Shown: in pieces, positions 12,207 to 18,560 of the stretch
Layout: every line of letters starts with the position of its first letter
Position numbering within the stretch: position 1 is the stretch's first letter
From: a virus
IMG/VR virus record: IMGVR_UViG_3300035691_000014
Coordinates: 1 to 38,795 of that record
Direction: 5' to 3' (one strand)
DNA length: 38,795 nt
The notes under the pieces: model-generated
Databases searched by the model: none
Told to the model about the DNA's origin: nothing
Seen by the model: the letters and a program-made list of their open reading frames with translations, nothing else
Translations under genes and position numbers: made by a program

Positions 12207-12362
12207 CTACCACCCCGTCGGCATGAAGTGCGGGTGATGGGCCGCCATGCTGCGAAACTCGCGCTTGGCCGTCCTCTTGTTGATGTGCCGGAGCTTGCGG
12301 GCCGCGCGCTTAACGCGGCGGCGGATGTTCTGCGGAAGGTGGGAGGTCTGCATGCCCTCCAT
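12207..12362 (-). CDS. Small very basic protein, first gene of leftward island (51 aa)
   Basis: ATG 12362 or ATG 12353; the GGAGGG between them is too close to the second, so the first is preferred. The product is dominated by Lys/Arg (LPQNIRRRVKRAARKLRHIN, then KRTAKREFRSMAAHH). Possible DNA or RNA binding. It is promoter-proximal in the leftward island and faces the control region with the dyads at 12408 and 12444. Confidence 0.55.
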   Translation of the reverse strand: MEGMQTSHLPQNIRRRVKRAARKLRHINKRTAKREFRSMAAHHPHFMPTGW

Positions 12363-12407
12363 ATCTACACGCCCCGTGCCAAGGCGCGCACCATCGCAAC
12401 CGCGCGA

Positions 12408-12428
12408 AGGTCCATCTATAGAGGACCT
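12408..12428. promoter_or_regulatory. 21-bp dyad near leftward start
   Basis: AGGTCC and GGACCT are perfect 6-bp arms around ATCTATAGA. The AT-rich centre contains TATAGA, a possible leftward -10. It is 46 bp upstream of the first leftward-island gene, so it is a candidate operator. No good -35 is seen. Confidence 0.5.
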
Positions 12429-12443
12429 CGGCGACCCCGCGGA

Positions 12444-12495
12444 CCGTATCCGCGTTGCAACACGTCGAGAGGTACCCGGATACGGCTTGCAACAC
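12444..12495. promoter_or_regulatory. Composite repeat cluster in divergent control region
   Basis: CCGTATCCG (12444-12452) and CGGATACGG (12477-12485) are perfect 9-bp inverted repeats. TTGCAACAC is repeated exactly at 12455-12463 and 12487-12495, 32 bp apart, about three helical turns. The first copy lies in an 8-bp palindrome GTTGCAAC. All this lies within 52 bp of a non-coding 222-bp gap (12363-12584), which is what a multi-site operator would look like. Confidence 0.55.
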
Positions 12496-12584
12496 TCCGG
12501 GGATGCCGGAGACTTCGCGCGCTCGAGTTTCCGCGACGTTCGCAGGCTGCGCGCCTTGGCACACCGCGAGCAGTAGTTCGGGGC

Positions 12585-12785
12585 ATGACGACGAAGCTCA
12601 CCGCCGAGACCATCCACAACCGCCAGATCCGCGCCCTGGGGATCGCCGCGTTCGAGCGCAGCGACCTCGCCCTGTTCGACCTGACCGTCGCGGCGCTCGA
12701 GGGAGACGGCGCTGCCCGTCAGCGCTGCGCCGAGGCCATCAACGCCGAGAACGAGGCCCAGGCGAGCAAGGCCGGTGCGCTGTGA
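12585..12785 (+). CDS. Hypothetical helical protein, start of second rightward operon (66 aa)
   Basis: ATG 12585 has no SD. Upstream GTAGTTCGGGGC resembles the GTAG(A/G)TTGAG boxes before the ParB-like and tail-anchored genes, so the transcript may be leaderless. The protein is helical and acidic (MTTKLTAETIHNRQIRALG, AAFERSDLALFDLTVAALEG, RCAEAINAENEAQ). No family. Confidence 0.6.
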   Translation: MTTKLTAETIHNRQIRALGIAAFERSDLALFDLTVAALEGDGAARQRCAEAINAENEAQASKAGAL

Positions 12786-12982
12786 CCTCGCCCGATGCCC
12801 CCATCCCCGCCGGCACGCTCTGCCGGTTCGGCGCGCTGACGGTCCGCGCCTACGCCGACATCCGGATCGGCGAGGAGTGGAGCGGTCGCTACACGGTGTA
12901 CCTGACGGGCGAGCGCCCGTCGTCGGCCTCCCGGTCGTACGCGACGCGCGAGCAGCTGCAGGTGATCGGCGGTGCGCCGTGA
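12782..12982 (+). CDS. Hypothetical beta-rich protein (66 aa)
   Basis: GTG 12782 overlaps the previous stop (GTGA). Alternating strands such as LCRFGALTVRAYADIRIG, EWSGRYTVYLTG and a Ser/Arg helix suggest a small beta domain. Family unknown. It ends in a GTGA overlap. Confidence 0.6.
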   Translation: MTSPDAPIPAGTLCRFGALTVRAYADIRIGEEWSGRYTVYLTGERPSSASRSYATREQLQVIGGAP

Positions 12983-13152
12983 AGCCCGAATGGGAGGCGT
13001 ACGCGGAGAACGTGGAGCGGGTCGCCGTCGATGGCGGCTGGCTGTACCGCACCTGCTCATGGGTAGAGTTGCCGACCGCACCCGAAGATCCGCGCGACGG
13101 CTACTGGCACTGGTCGAATCCGGTGTTCGTTCCGCAGGCGGTGCGTCCGTGA
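12979..13152 (+). CDS. Small Trp-rich hypothetical protein (57 aa)
   Basis: GTG 12979 overlaps the previous stop. The product has several Trp and Tyr residues (GGWLYRTCSWVELP, GYWHWSNPVFVP), as in small beta-sandwich or SH3-like phage proteins. Family unknown. Confidence 0.6.
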   Translation: MKPEWEAYAENVERVAVDGGWLYRTCSWVELPTAPEDPRDGYWHWSNPVFVPQAVRP

Positions 13153-13961
13153 AGTCCTACCCACCAGCCTCCGAGATGTCGCCGGACGACCTGCTTGAGC
13201 TGTGCGCTGAGTTCGGGCGCAACCCGGCGTTGAGCTACGACCTCGCGGGGTCCCGCGAGCACCTCGAGACCGTGTGCCGGCTGGTGGTCCAGCAGGCGCA
13301 GGACCTGAGCGCCCGCACCGAGGAGCGCGATCAACTCAAACGGGACGAGCGACGCAACCTCGACCACATCGCGCGCGCCGAAGCGGTCGCGGGAAGTCTG
13401 CACGGGGAACTCGCAACGGTATCCGCTGCGGTGCTCGCCACCGAGCGCGACAACCGCGCGCTGCAGCTCCAGGTCGCCGCGATGACCAACGAGCGCGACC
13501 GCCTGGCCGCTGACCTCGACCAGGCCCGCAACGCGTGGCAGGCCGACATCCTGCTCCGCGACGCCGCCGAGGGGCGCAGGGAGGACGCCGAGACGACGGC
13601 GATGCTCTGGCAGACCATCGCAGACCGCGCGCTGCAGGACGCCAAGCGCGTGCCGGCGGAACAGCTCGTGGTCGACGCCGGGCTCGACTTGTCGCGCGCG
13701 CTGGTCGTCGAGCAGCGCCAGCACGCCAAGACCCGGGCCGAGCTCGCCAAGGCGTTGCGCCGGCTCGAGGAGAGCCAGCAGACCGTGGCGCACAACGACG
13801 CGCTGCACAGCGCGTTCTCGGGGGCCTGCGAGGCGGTGACCGGGTACTCGGTCGCCGAGGTCAACCTCCAACTCGACGCCGAACTCGCGGCGCACCCGGA
13901 ACCTGGCCCGCTGCACCACGCGCGGGACCAGCGCGATCATCAGGAGGACACGACGCCATGA
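13149..13961 (+). CDS. Long coiled-coil protein (270 aa)
   Basis: GTG 13149 overlaps the previous stop. After a 35-residue start (SPDDLLELCAEFGRNPAL) most of the protein is heptad-rich helix: ERDQLKRDERRNLDHIARAE, TERDNRALQLQVAAMTNERD, DLDQARNAWQADILLRDA, TRAELAKALRRLEESQQTVA. A long dimer or trimer rod is expected. No catalytic motif. Similar rods occur in phage scaffolds, tape-measure segments and SMC-like accessory proteins, but it is too far from the head genes to be called one of those. Confidence 0.7.
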   Translation: MKSYPPASEMSPDDLLELCAEFGRNPALSYDLAGSREHLETVCRLVVQQAQDLSARTEERDQLKRDERRNLDHIARAEAVAGSLHGELATVSAAVLATERDNRALQLQVAAMTNERDRLAADLDQARNAWQADILLRDAAEGRREDAETTAMLWQTIADRALQDAKRVPAEQLVVDAGLDLSRALVVEQRQHAKTRAELAKALRRLEESQQTVAHNDALHSAFSGACEAVTGYSVAEVNLQLDAELAAHPEPGPLHHARDQRDHQEDTTP

Positions 13962-14497
13962 TCACACCGAGACTGTTACGGGAATGGAATGCGTGCTGGA
14001 CCGATGAGGCGATCAGCGCGCGTATCTGCGATGCCGGTATCTCGCCGCGTGACGTCGCGACTGACGAGACGATCTCGCTCGACGATCGGCTGTGGGTGCT
14101 ATGCCGGTCGCTCTGGTACCTCGACGAGTCGGCTGCTCGCAGGTTCGCGATCGAGTCCGCGATGCTGGTCTCGCACCTTGCCGGCGACGAGGATGATCAA
14201 GCGCAGCACGCCGCGCTGTGCGCGCACCTGCTGGAGATCGAGGATCTGCCGGAAGATCAGAGGGCCGCCGCCAGGGCCGCCGCCAGGGCCGCCGCCTGGG
14301 ACGCCGCCTGGGACGCCGCCTGGGACGCCGCCAGGGCCGCCGCCTGGGCCGTCGCCAGGGACGCCGCCTGGGACGCCGCCAGGGCCGCCGCCAGGGCCGC
14401 CGCCAGGGCCGTCGCCTGGGACGCCGCGATCCGCAAGGCAATCGCTCGTGCGCTGGACTGGCTCGGCGAATATGCCGACGGATGGGAGGAGCCATGA
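13958..14497 (+). CDS. Protein with Trp/Arg-stripe tetrapeptide repeats (179 aa)
   Basis: ATG 13958 with CAGGAGG upstream. Residues 1-100 are a plain helical domain (RLLREWNACWTDEAISARIC, DRLWVLCRSLWYLDES, AMLVSHLAGDEDDQAQHAAL). Residues about 103-154 are thirteen 4-residue units of the type (A/D)-(A/V)-A-(R/W), encoded by 12-bp repeats. A period of four on an alpha helix places Trp and Arg as a slowly turning stripe. The last 25 residues (IRKAIARALDWLGEYADGWE) are a further amphipathic helix. AAWDAA-type repeats occur in scattered bacterial and phage proteins of unknown function. Copy number could change by slippage. Confidence 0.72.
   Translation: MITPRLLREWNACWTDEAISARICDAGISPRDVATDETISLDDRLWVLCRSLWYLDESAARRFAIESAMLVSHLAGDEDDQAQHAALCAHLLEIEDLPEDQRAAARAAARAAAWDAAWDAAWDAARAAAWAVARDAAWDAARAAARAAARAVAWDAAIRKAIARALDWLGEYADGWEEP
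14264..14419 (+). repeat. 12-bp coding minisatellite, 13 units
   Basis: Thirteen units of (GCC or GAC)(GCC or GTC)GCC(AGG or TGG) stand in frame without interruption and a fourteenth starts before GCGATC. Every unit keeps the third codon GCC and alternates Arg and Trp by A/T at one base. The near identity implies recent expansion or gene conversion. Confidence 0.9.
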
Positions 14498-14988
14498 TCA
14501 TCACCGATTGGGAGCCCGTGATCACCACGTACACGTCCGACTTGTTACTCGGTCACCTCCGCGGGTTGCGGGACCGCCGAGCCGCACTCGGATCGGACTG
14601 CATCGCCGAGATCCGCGCCTACGACCTCCGCATCGTGGAGGCCGAGCGCTGGCTCATGATCCTCAACCGGCGCGCGACCGAGGCGCTCGACGCGCAGAGC
14701 CCGGACGGTATCACCCAGCGCGAGGTTGAGGTGTTGTTCACCATCCTGCGCGAGCACGACGAGCCCGAGGCGCATGCGCTCGTGACCCGCATGTGGGCCG
14801 CCATCCAGACGATGCAGGTGGGGCAGCGCGAGGCGGAGTTGCGCGAGGCATGGATGACAGGCCACCGCGAGACCGTCAGGCACAGCGGCGTGACCGACGG
14901 CGGCGCCGGCCCGTCGCTCATGACGCCGAGCGAGAGCGACGCCGAGGAGTGGGCCGCCGAGTACGCGCGCTGCAAGGTGGGTGGGTGA
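14494..14988 (+). CDS. Hypothetical helical protein (164 aa)
   Basis: ATG 14494 overlaps the previous stop with GGAGG nearby. The product is helical and charged (LLLGHLRGLRDRRAALGSDC, EIRAYDLRIVEAERWLMIL, TQREVEVLFTILREHDEPEA, RMWAAIQTMQVGQREAELRE). No motif recognised. It ends with VGG and the GGTGGGTGATG junction that recurs one gene later. Confidence 0.65.
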   Translation: MIITDWEPVITTYTSDLLLGHLRGLRDRRAALGSDCIAEIRAYDLRIVEAERWLMILNRRATEALDAQSPDGITQREVEVLFTILREHDEPEAHALVTRMWAAIQTMQVGQREAELREAWMTGHRETVRHSGVTDGGAGPSLMTPSESDAEEWAAEYARCKVGG

Positions 14989-15197
14989 TGGCGGAGAGGA
15001 AGCCCGACCCGGTCTCGGTCCGCCTCGGACGACTGCTCGGCGCAGTCGAGGCAGCTCGCGCATCGCTTGACATCGCCCAGCAGCAGCGCGACTTGATGGG
15101 CAGCGTGGATGCGAGGATTCTCATACAGGCGTACGACCTGATCCTCGGTCTCCAGCAGCGCCTGGAGCCGAAGCTGTTCGGGAAGCGGGGTGGGTGA
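14988..15197 (+). CDS. Small helical protein (69 aa)
   Basis: ATG 14988 overlaps the stop (TGATG). Helices SVRLGRLLGAVEAARASLDI and RDLMGSVDARILIQAYDLI are joined by a QQQ turn. Family unknown. The end again reads GGGTGGGTGATG. Confidence 0.6.
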   Translation: MAERKPDPVSVRLGRLLGAVEAARASLDIAQQQRDLMGSVDARILIQAYDLILGLQQRLEPKLFGKRGG

Positions 15198-15562
15198 TGT
15201 TGCCGCCCAAGATCACCAAGCAGGCGAGGTTGAAGATCGCGCACCTAGCGCGCAAGCTCCTCGAGAAGGTCGACGACCCGGCGATCCCCGACAACATCGT
15301 CGCGCTGGGCGCGTGGGTCATCGGCCGCGCTGCGTGGCTGCTCGACCCGCAGTCCCTGGCTGAGAGCGAGGCCTGCCGTCGCGACATCGAGGCCCGCCGC
15401 CACTTCGGCGTCTGCACGTGGGAGCCGCCGTGTGACAATGACGCCGTGACCGACGACGGGCTGTGCGCGCACCACGCAGCAGAGCAGCGGCGGTTCGAGG
15501 ACGGCGTTGACGAGGAAGCTGAAGACCTCGCGGACCTGGAGGGAGACCCCGATGTCCACTGA
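15197..15562 (+). CDS. Hypothetical protein with Cys/His cluster (121 aa)
   Basis: ATG 15197 overlaps the stop (TGATG). N-terminal basic helix ITKQARLKIAHLARKLLEKV, then ALGAWVIGRAAWLL, and a probable zinc site FGVCTWEPPCDN ... DDGLCAHHAAEQRR (C-x5-C, then C-x2-H). An acidic tail follows. Phage proteins with C-x5-C and C-x2-H usually bind one zinc. Confidence 0.65.
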   Translation: MLPPKITKQARLKIAHLARKLLEKVDDPAIPDNIVALGAWVIGRAAWLLDPQSLAESEACRRDIEARRHFGVCTWEPPCDNDAVTDDGLCAHHAAEQRRFEDGVDEEAEDLADLEGDPDVH

Positions 15563-15806
15563 CCCCATCACCGACGACCGCCTCCAGGAGCTCGAGCTCG
15601 CCGAGTGCCTGTGCGTCGACTGCGAGCCCGGCATCACCGCGGAGGCGCGCGCCATGGCGACGGAACTGCGCGCGCTGCGGAAGATGCGGGTCACCGCCGA
15701 GGAGCGGCTCCAGATCGCCGGCCTGCGTCGCGAGTGGATCGCCAACGACTACCCCGCGGCGTGCGCGTGGATCGACCGGTATCTCGCGGCGATGGGGGAG
15801 CCATGA
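15552..15806 (+). CDS. Hypothetical protein (84 aa)
   Basis: ATG 15552 lies in the last codons of the preceding gene after GGGAG. The sequence has ELAECLCVDCEPGIT (C-x-C-x2-C), then a helical C-terminus (ARAMATELRALRKMRVTAEE, LRREWIANDYPAACAWI). No family. Confidence 0.6.
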   Translation: MSTDPITDDRLQELELAECLCVDCEPGITAEARAMATELRALRKMRVTAEERLQIAGLRREWIANDYPAACAWIDRYLAAMGEP

Positions 15807-16102
15807 GCGACGAGGACTGGCCGCTCACCGACGAGCGCATCGGCATCGTGCTCGACGAGATCCGCGCGCACCCGTGCCCGCAGTCGGCATGCTGCCTGAC
15901 CGACGAGGAGCGCACGAGCTTCGCGCTGTACGCGATCGGCGAGAAGGCGCTGACCGATCTGCTGCGCCTGCGCGCGATGGAGCGCCGTTTCGAGCAGTGG
16001 GTCAAGGCGCTGAACGCCCAGCCGTCGGACTGGCCCCTGTCGGCGCCGGTGGTCGCCGCAGAGGTCCGGCGCAGGATGGCGAGCGAGCCAGCGGGCCGGT
16101 GA
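15803..16102 (+). CDS. Hypothetical protein (99 aa)
   Basis: ATG 15803 after GGGGGAG overlaps the previous stop. Includes IRAHPCPQSACCLTDEERTS and helices (YAIGEKALTDLLRLRAMERR). Acidic-to-neutral composition, no motif recognised. Overlaps the next start (TGATG). Confidence 0.6.
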   Translation: MSDEDWPLTDERIGIVLDEIRAHPCPQSACCLTDEERTSFALYAIGEKALTDLLRLRAMERRFEQWVKALNAQPSDWPLSAPVVAAEVRRRMASEPAGR

Positions 16103-16524
16103 TGCGGGAGTTCGTGAGCACGTGCTCGGCCTGCGGAGGGTTCGGTCACAACGCCGGGCCCGATGGGCTATGCTCGCGAACCTCGCTGGCGCTGCGCGAC
16201 TACGAGGCCGGTGCACTTGCACGCGAGGCGGCGGAGCGCCACGGGCTCTCGCCGGGCAGCATCTGGAGCGCGGCCTACTTGCTGCGCAAGCAGCCGGACG
16301 TCAAGGAGCAGCGGCTGATGGTCATCCGGTCGCGCGTGATGCGGCGCTGGTACCGGCTCCGCCAGCAGGCCTGGGTTCAGGCGATGGTGATGGAGAACGA
16401 TCGCCAGGCCGAGCCACCAGAGGTTTCCGAGCTGCCGCCGATCCCCACTGCCGGCGCGGACCATGCCGAGATCCCCGACCCGCCCGCCCTGCTCGAGGTC
16501 GGATGGCGGACCGGGCGGCGGTGA
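16102..16524 (+). CDS. Zinc-ribbon plus HTH protein, putative regulator (140 aa)
   Basis: ATG 16102 overlaps the preceding stop; GTG 16099 is an alternative. A CSACGGFGHNAGPDGLC zinc half (C-x2-C ... C) opens the protein. A helix-turn-helix follows, DYEAGALAREAAERHGLSPG with SIWSAAYLLRK as candidate recognition helix. A basic helix (RVMRRWYRLRQQAWVQAM) and an acidic Pro-rich tail finish it. This may be a DNA-binding regulator of the downstream genes, whose promoter region starts 2 nt after its stop. Confidence 0.6.
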   Translation: MREFVSTCSACGGFGHNAGPDGLCSRTSLALRDYEAGALAREAAERHGLSPGSIWSAAYLLRKQPDVKEQRLMVIRSRVMRRWYRLRQQAWVQAMVMENDRQAEPPEVSELPPIPTAGADHAEIPDPPALLEVGWRTGRR

Positions 16525-16525
16525 G

Positions 16526-16588
16526 CGCTACCCCATCGCTACCCCAGACGTACCCCACGACTGCGTGGGGAGTGGGTAGATTGAGGGC
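16526..16588 (+). promoter_or_regulatory. Iteron-bearing control element A of the ParB-like gene
   Basis: TACCCCA starts at 16529, 16540 and 16551, exactly 11 bp apart. Bases 16526-16554 recur exactly at 17323-17351. CCCCACG/CGTGGGG (16553-16570) forms a perfect 7-bp hairpin with a 4-nt loop. A possible -10, TAGATT (16577-16582), ends 6 nt before the ATG, so the message may be leaderless. No usable SD is seen. Confidence 0.65.
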
Positions 16589-16924
16589 ATGGACATCACG
16601 GTCACCCGCGGCAACATCAAGCTGTCGCAACTCACCGCTGCGCATCGACAGGAGGTCCGCCGGATCGCCGAAGTGGATCGGCCCGAGGCTTGCTGGGCGC
16701 TTGACCCCGAGGAGTGCCGCTACCTGACGATTGTCCGCCAGACCCCGACTGGGCTCGCGATCGTGGACGGATTCCATCGCCTCGCCGGGATGCTGGTGTT
16801 CGGGGCCGAACAGGTCCCGGTCATCGTCGTCGATGCCCCTGACGCTTTGCTCGCGACCATCGACTGCGATAGCGAGATCGGCAGCCACGAGGTACTCGAC
16901 GCCATCTACGCTGCTGCCGCGTAA
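16589..16924 (+). CDS. ParB/sulfiredoxin-fold (DGxHR) protein
   Basis: The 111-residue protein has ITVTRGNIKLSQLTAAHRQE, then AIVDGFHRLAGMLVFGAEQV followed by PVIVVD. This matches the ParB N-terminal/sulfiredoxin-fold core, with DGFHR (60-64) as the phosphate-binding motif. It lacks the ParB HTH and the dimerisation domain, so it resembles the short single-domain ParB-like proteins of phages. Plain ParB would bind CTP; the DGxHR form can also be a nuclease or kinase-like enzyme. No ParA is adjacent. Its promoter element with three 11-bp repeats is duplicated before the tail-anchored winged-helix gene at 17387, hinting at shared control. Function is not assigned. Confidence 0.72.
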   Translation: MDITVTRGNIKLSQLTAAHRQEVRRIAEVDRPEACWALDPEECRYLTIVRQTPTGLAIVDGFHRLAGMLVFGAEQVPVIVVDAPDALLATIDCDSEIGSHEVLDAIYAAAA

Positions 16925-16933
16925 GGAGACACC

Positions 16934-17197
16934 ATGACGATCACACGAATTACCGACCTGCCACTGCCCGCGTTCCGCCTGCGTCGCTCTACTCCGATGG
17001 GCTGCGTCCATCGCAAGGTCGACGCAGGCGGAACCTGTACCGGATGCGGGTACAGTGCGGCGCGCATCGCTGCGGACATCGAGGATGCACTCACTCGGTG
17101 GGGTGACCTGACCGAGCGATATTGGCCGGCCAACCTCGCCGAGTGCATCTGGGATGCTGCGAGTCAGGAGCGCGCCCACCACAACGCGAGGGATTGA
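16934..17197 (+). CDS. Small zinc-ribbon-like protein (87 aa)
   Basis: ATG 16934 follows AAGGAGACACC. MGCVHRKVDAGGTCTGCGYS supplies C ... H ... C-x2-C for one zinc. The following helix (AARIAADIEDALTRWGDLTE) and an aromatic end region are conserved-looking but not recognised. Likely co-transcribed with the ParB-like gene. Confidence 0.65.
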   Translation: MTITRITDLPLPAFRLRRSTPMGCVHRKVDAGGTCTGCGYSAARIAADIEDALTRWGDLTERYWPANLAECIWDAASQERAHHNARD

Positions 17198-17199
17198 CC

Positions 17200-17382
17200 A
17201 TGACCCCCGCCGAGCGCCTCGCGATTTACCTGGAGGTCGCCGCGCGTCTCCGGGCCACGGGCGAACGCGGCTCCGAGGTTGCAGCCCTGCTGGTCGAGCA
17301 GCTGGCGGATGAGCACGAGGACCGCTACCCCATCGCTACCCCAGACGTACCTGATGTCCAACCCCAATCGCGCGTAGGTTGA
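17200..17382 (+). CDS. Small helical protein whose 3' end carries control element B (60 aa)
   Basis: ATG 17200 after GAGGG. The helical part is ERLAIYLEVAARLRATGERG, then SEVAALLVEQLADEH. The last 20 codons are read through the duplicated 29-bp element (17323-17351), giving YPIATPDVPDV. So the protein's tail is dictated by a regulatory DNA sequence, suggesting that the element was inserted or duplicated here. Confidence 0.62.
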   Translation: MTPAERLAIYLEVAARLRATGERGSEVAALLVEQLADEHEDRYPIATPDVPDVQPQSRVG

Positions 17383-17386
17383 GCAC
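17323..17386 (+). promoter_or_regulatory. Control element B, second copy before the tail-anchored winged-helix gene
   Basis: Bases 17323-17351 match 16526-16554 exactly and include two 11-bp-spaced TACCCCA sites. A similar distance downstream, TAGGTT (17375-17380) lies 6 nt before the ATG, as TAGATT does in element A. From repeat to ATG the distance is 64 nt here and 63 nt in A. Such matching spacing implies a shared promoter architecture. Confidence 0.65.
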
Positions 17387-18211
17387 ATGAAGAACGCACT
17401 CGACACCGCCAGCATCGCCAGCCTCATCCTGTCCGCGCTCGTCTCCGACGACGCCCAGACCGCGCGCGATCTCGCGGTCGCCATCGGCACCACCGCCGCC
17501 GCGCTCCGCCCCGCGCTCCGCCGGCTGGTCGAGAGCGCCGACGTGGTGACCTCAGGTCGCGCCGGCGCCACGCGCTACGTCCTGGCCGTGGTCGAACTGG
17601 TCGAGCCCGCCGGCACTACGCATCGCACCATGACGCTCGGCGATGGCTCGCAGGTCGTGTTCACGCGGCTGCCGTCGGCCAAGGACCCGATTCCGGCGCA
17701 GCCGGTAGCACTCGAGGTGAGCGCCGCGGTCCAGCAGCAGCGCGCCGAGCGCATGAGCACCGCCAGCCTGGTGCTCGCGGACGAGGAGCCGGCCACCAAG
17801 CCGATCCGCACGCGCCCGGCTCGCCCCGTCATCGCGGCCACGGTCGATGTCCTGGGCGCCCTCGAGCAGACCGCGGCGCGCCTCGCTGCCGGTGCCACGC
17901 TGCCCGAGCTGAGTGCCCGTCAGGCCCCGCCGCGTGTCGTCATCGCCGAGCTGGCTGCCGAGGTGGGGACGCTGCTGCCTGAGCCGCCGCCTACCAGCCC
18001 CAGCTCGCCGGTGCTGCGTCGCGAGTGCGCCACGCCTACCGAGGACGTCGCGGCCCGCCAGCTGGCCATGCAGGAGAGCGAGGTGCGCGCCGAGGCCTGG
18101 GATGCGCGGGTGGAGCGACAGAGCCGTCGCCAACAGCTCGCGCTGTCCCTGGTCAGCGCCGTGATGATGCTCGCGCCCGTCGCCTGGGTCGTTGCCCACC
18201 TCGCGCGCTGA
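17387..18211 (+). CDS. Winged-helix protein with C-terminal membrane anchor
   Basis: The 274-residue protein has an N-terminal winged-helix-like domain (SIASLILSALVSDDAQTARD, LAVAIGTTAAALRPALRRLV, DVVTSGRAGATRYVLAVVEL; about 1-70). A disordered Ala/Pro/Arg linker spans about 90-240. A hydrophobic helix (LALSLVSAVMMLAPVAWVVA, about 253-272) ends 3 residues before the C-terminus. It therefore looks like a tail-anchored inner-membrane DNA-binding protein, which is rare in phages. Its promoter element is a copy of that before the ParB-like gene. Tethering phage DNA to the membrane or membrane-coupled transcription control are the two readings. No signal peptide. Confidence 0.68.
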   Translation: MKNALDTASIASLILSALVSDDAQTARDLAVAIGTTAAALRPALRRLVESADVVTSGRAGATRYVLAVVELVEPAGTTHRTMTLGDGSQVVFTRLPSAKDPIPAQPVALEVSAAVQQQRAERMSTASLVLADEEPATKPIRTRPARPVIAATVDVLGALEQTAARLAAGATLPELSARQAPPRVVIAELAAEVGTLLPEPPPTSPSSPVLRRECATPTEDVAARQLAMQESEVRAEAWDARVERQSRRQQLALSLVSAVMMLAPVAWVVAHLAR

Positions 18212-18215
18212 GCCC

Positions 18216-18265
18216 TAGGGAGCGGATGGCGCGGCGCGCTTGCCCGGACGCTGTGCCGCTCCCTA
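18216..18265 (+). other. Long stem-loop behind the tail-anchored gene
   Basis: TAGGGAGCGG (18216-18225) and CCGCTCCCTA (18256-18265) are perfect 10-bp arms around a 30-nt GC-rich loop. It starts 4 nt after the stop codon. It could end or protect the upstream transcript, though no U-tract follows. Confidence 0.55.
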
Positions 18266-18290
18266 CCTGCAGAACCCGCGCAGCCCAGCG

Positions 18291-18560
18291 CTACCAGCCG
18301 CCCCAGCGCCGGCCCAGTCCGTGACCTCGCCCGAGCCGCGCTACCGCTCGGGACGTCGCCTCGGGGTCTGGTGCCCTCCCCTGGGGAGCCTCTGCGGTCG
18401 GCCTGTCGGCGCGGTGCGACCTCGGCAAGCGCTGGCGTATCGCGGCGGCGTCGCGCTGCCCGACCAGCTGCTCGAGGCCGATGCCGTAGCGGAGCTTCGT
18501 GACCAGCTCGGCTTGCTGGTCTGGGGTCAGGGGTGCGTGGCGTGGGGTTCGCGGCGGCAT
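18291..18560 (-). CDS. Possible leftward gene in control region (89 aa)
   Basis: An 89-residue minus-strand ORF, MPPRTPRHAPLTPDQQAELV, then TKLRYGIGLEQLVGQRDAAA, is more protein-like than the rightward frames of the same stretch. The second half is Arg/Gly-rich and less convincing. There is no clear SD. It would be transcribed against the main direction, like a switch gene next to a dyad. Family unknown, existence uncertain. Confidence 0.4.
   Translation of the reverse strand: MPPRTPRHAPLTPDQQAELVTKLRYGIGLEQLVGQRDAAAIRQRLPRSHRADRPTAEAPQGRAPDPEATSRAVARLGRGHGLGRRWGGW

Noticed and set aside
14264-14419. CRISPR-like appearance of regularly spaced repeats
   Set aside because: The units are contiguous 12-bp in-frame codons without unique spacers, so it is a coding minisatellite.
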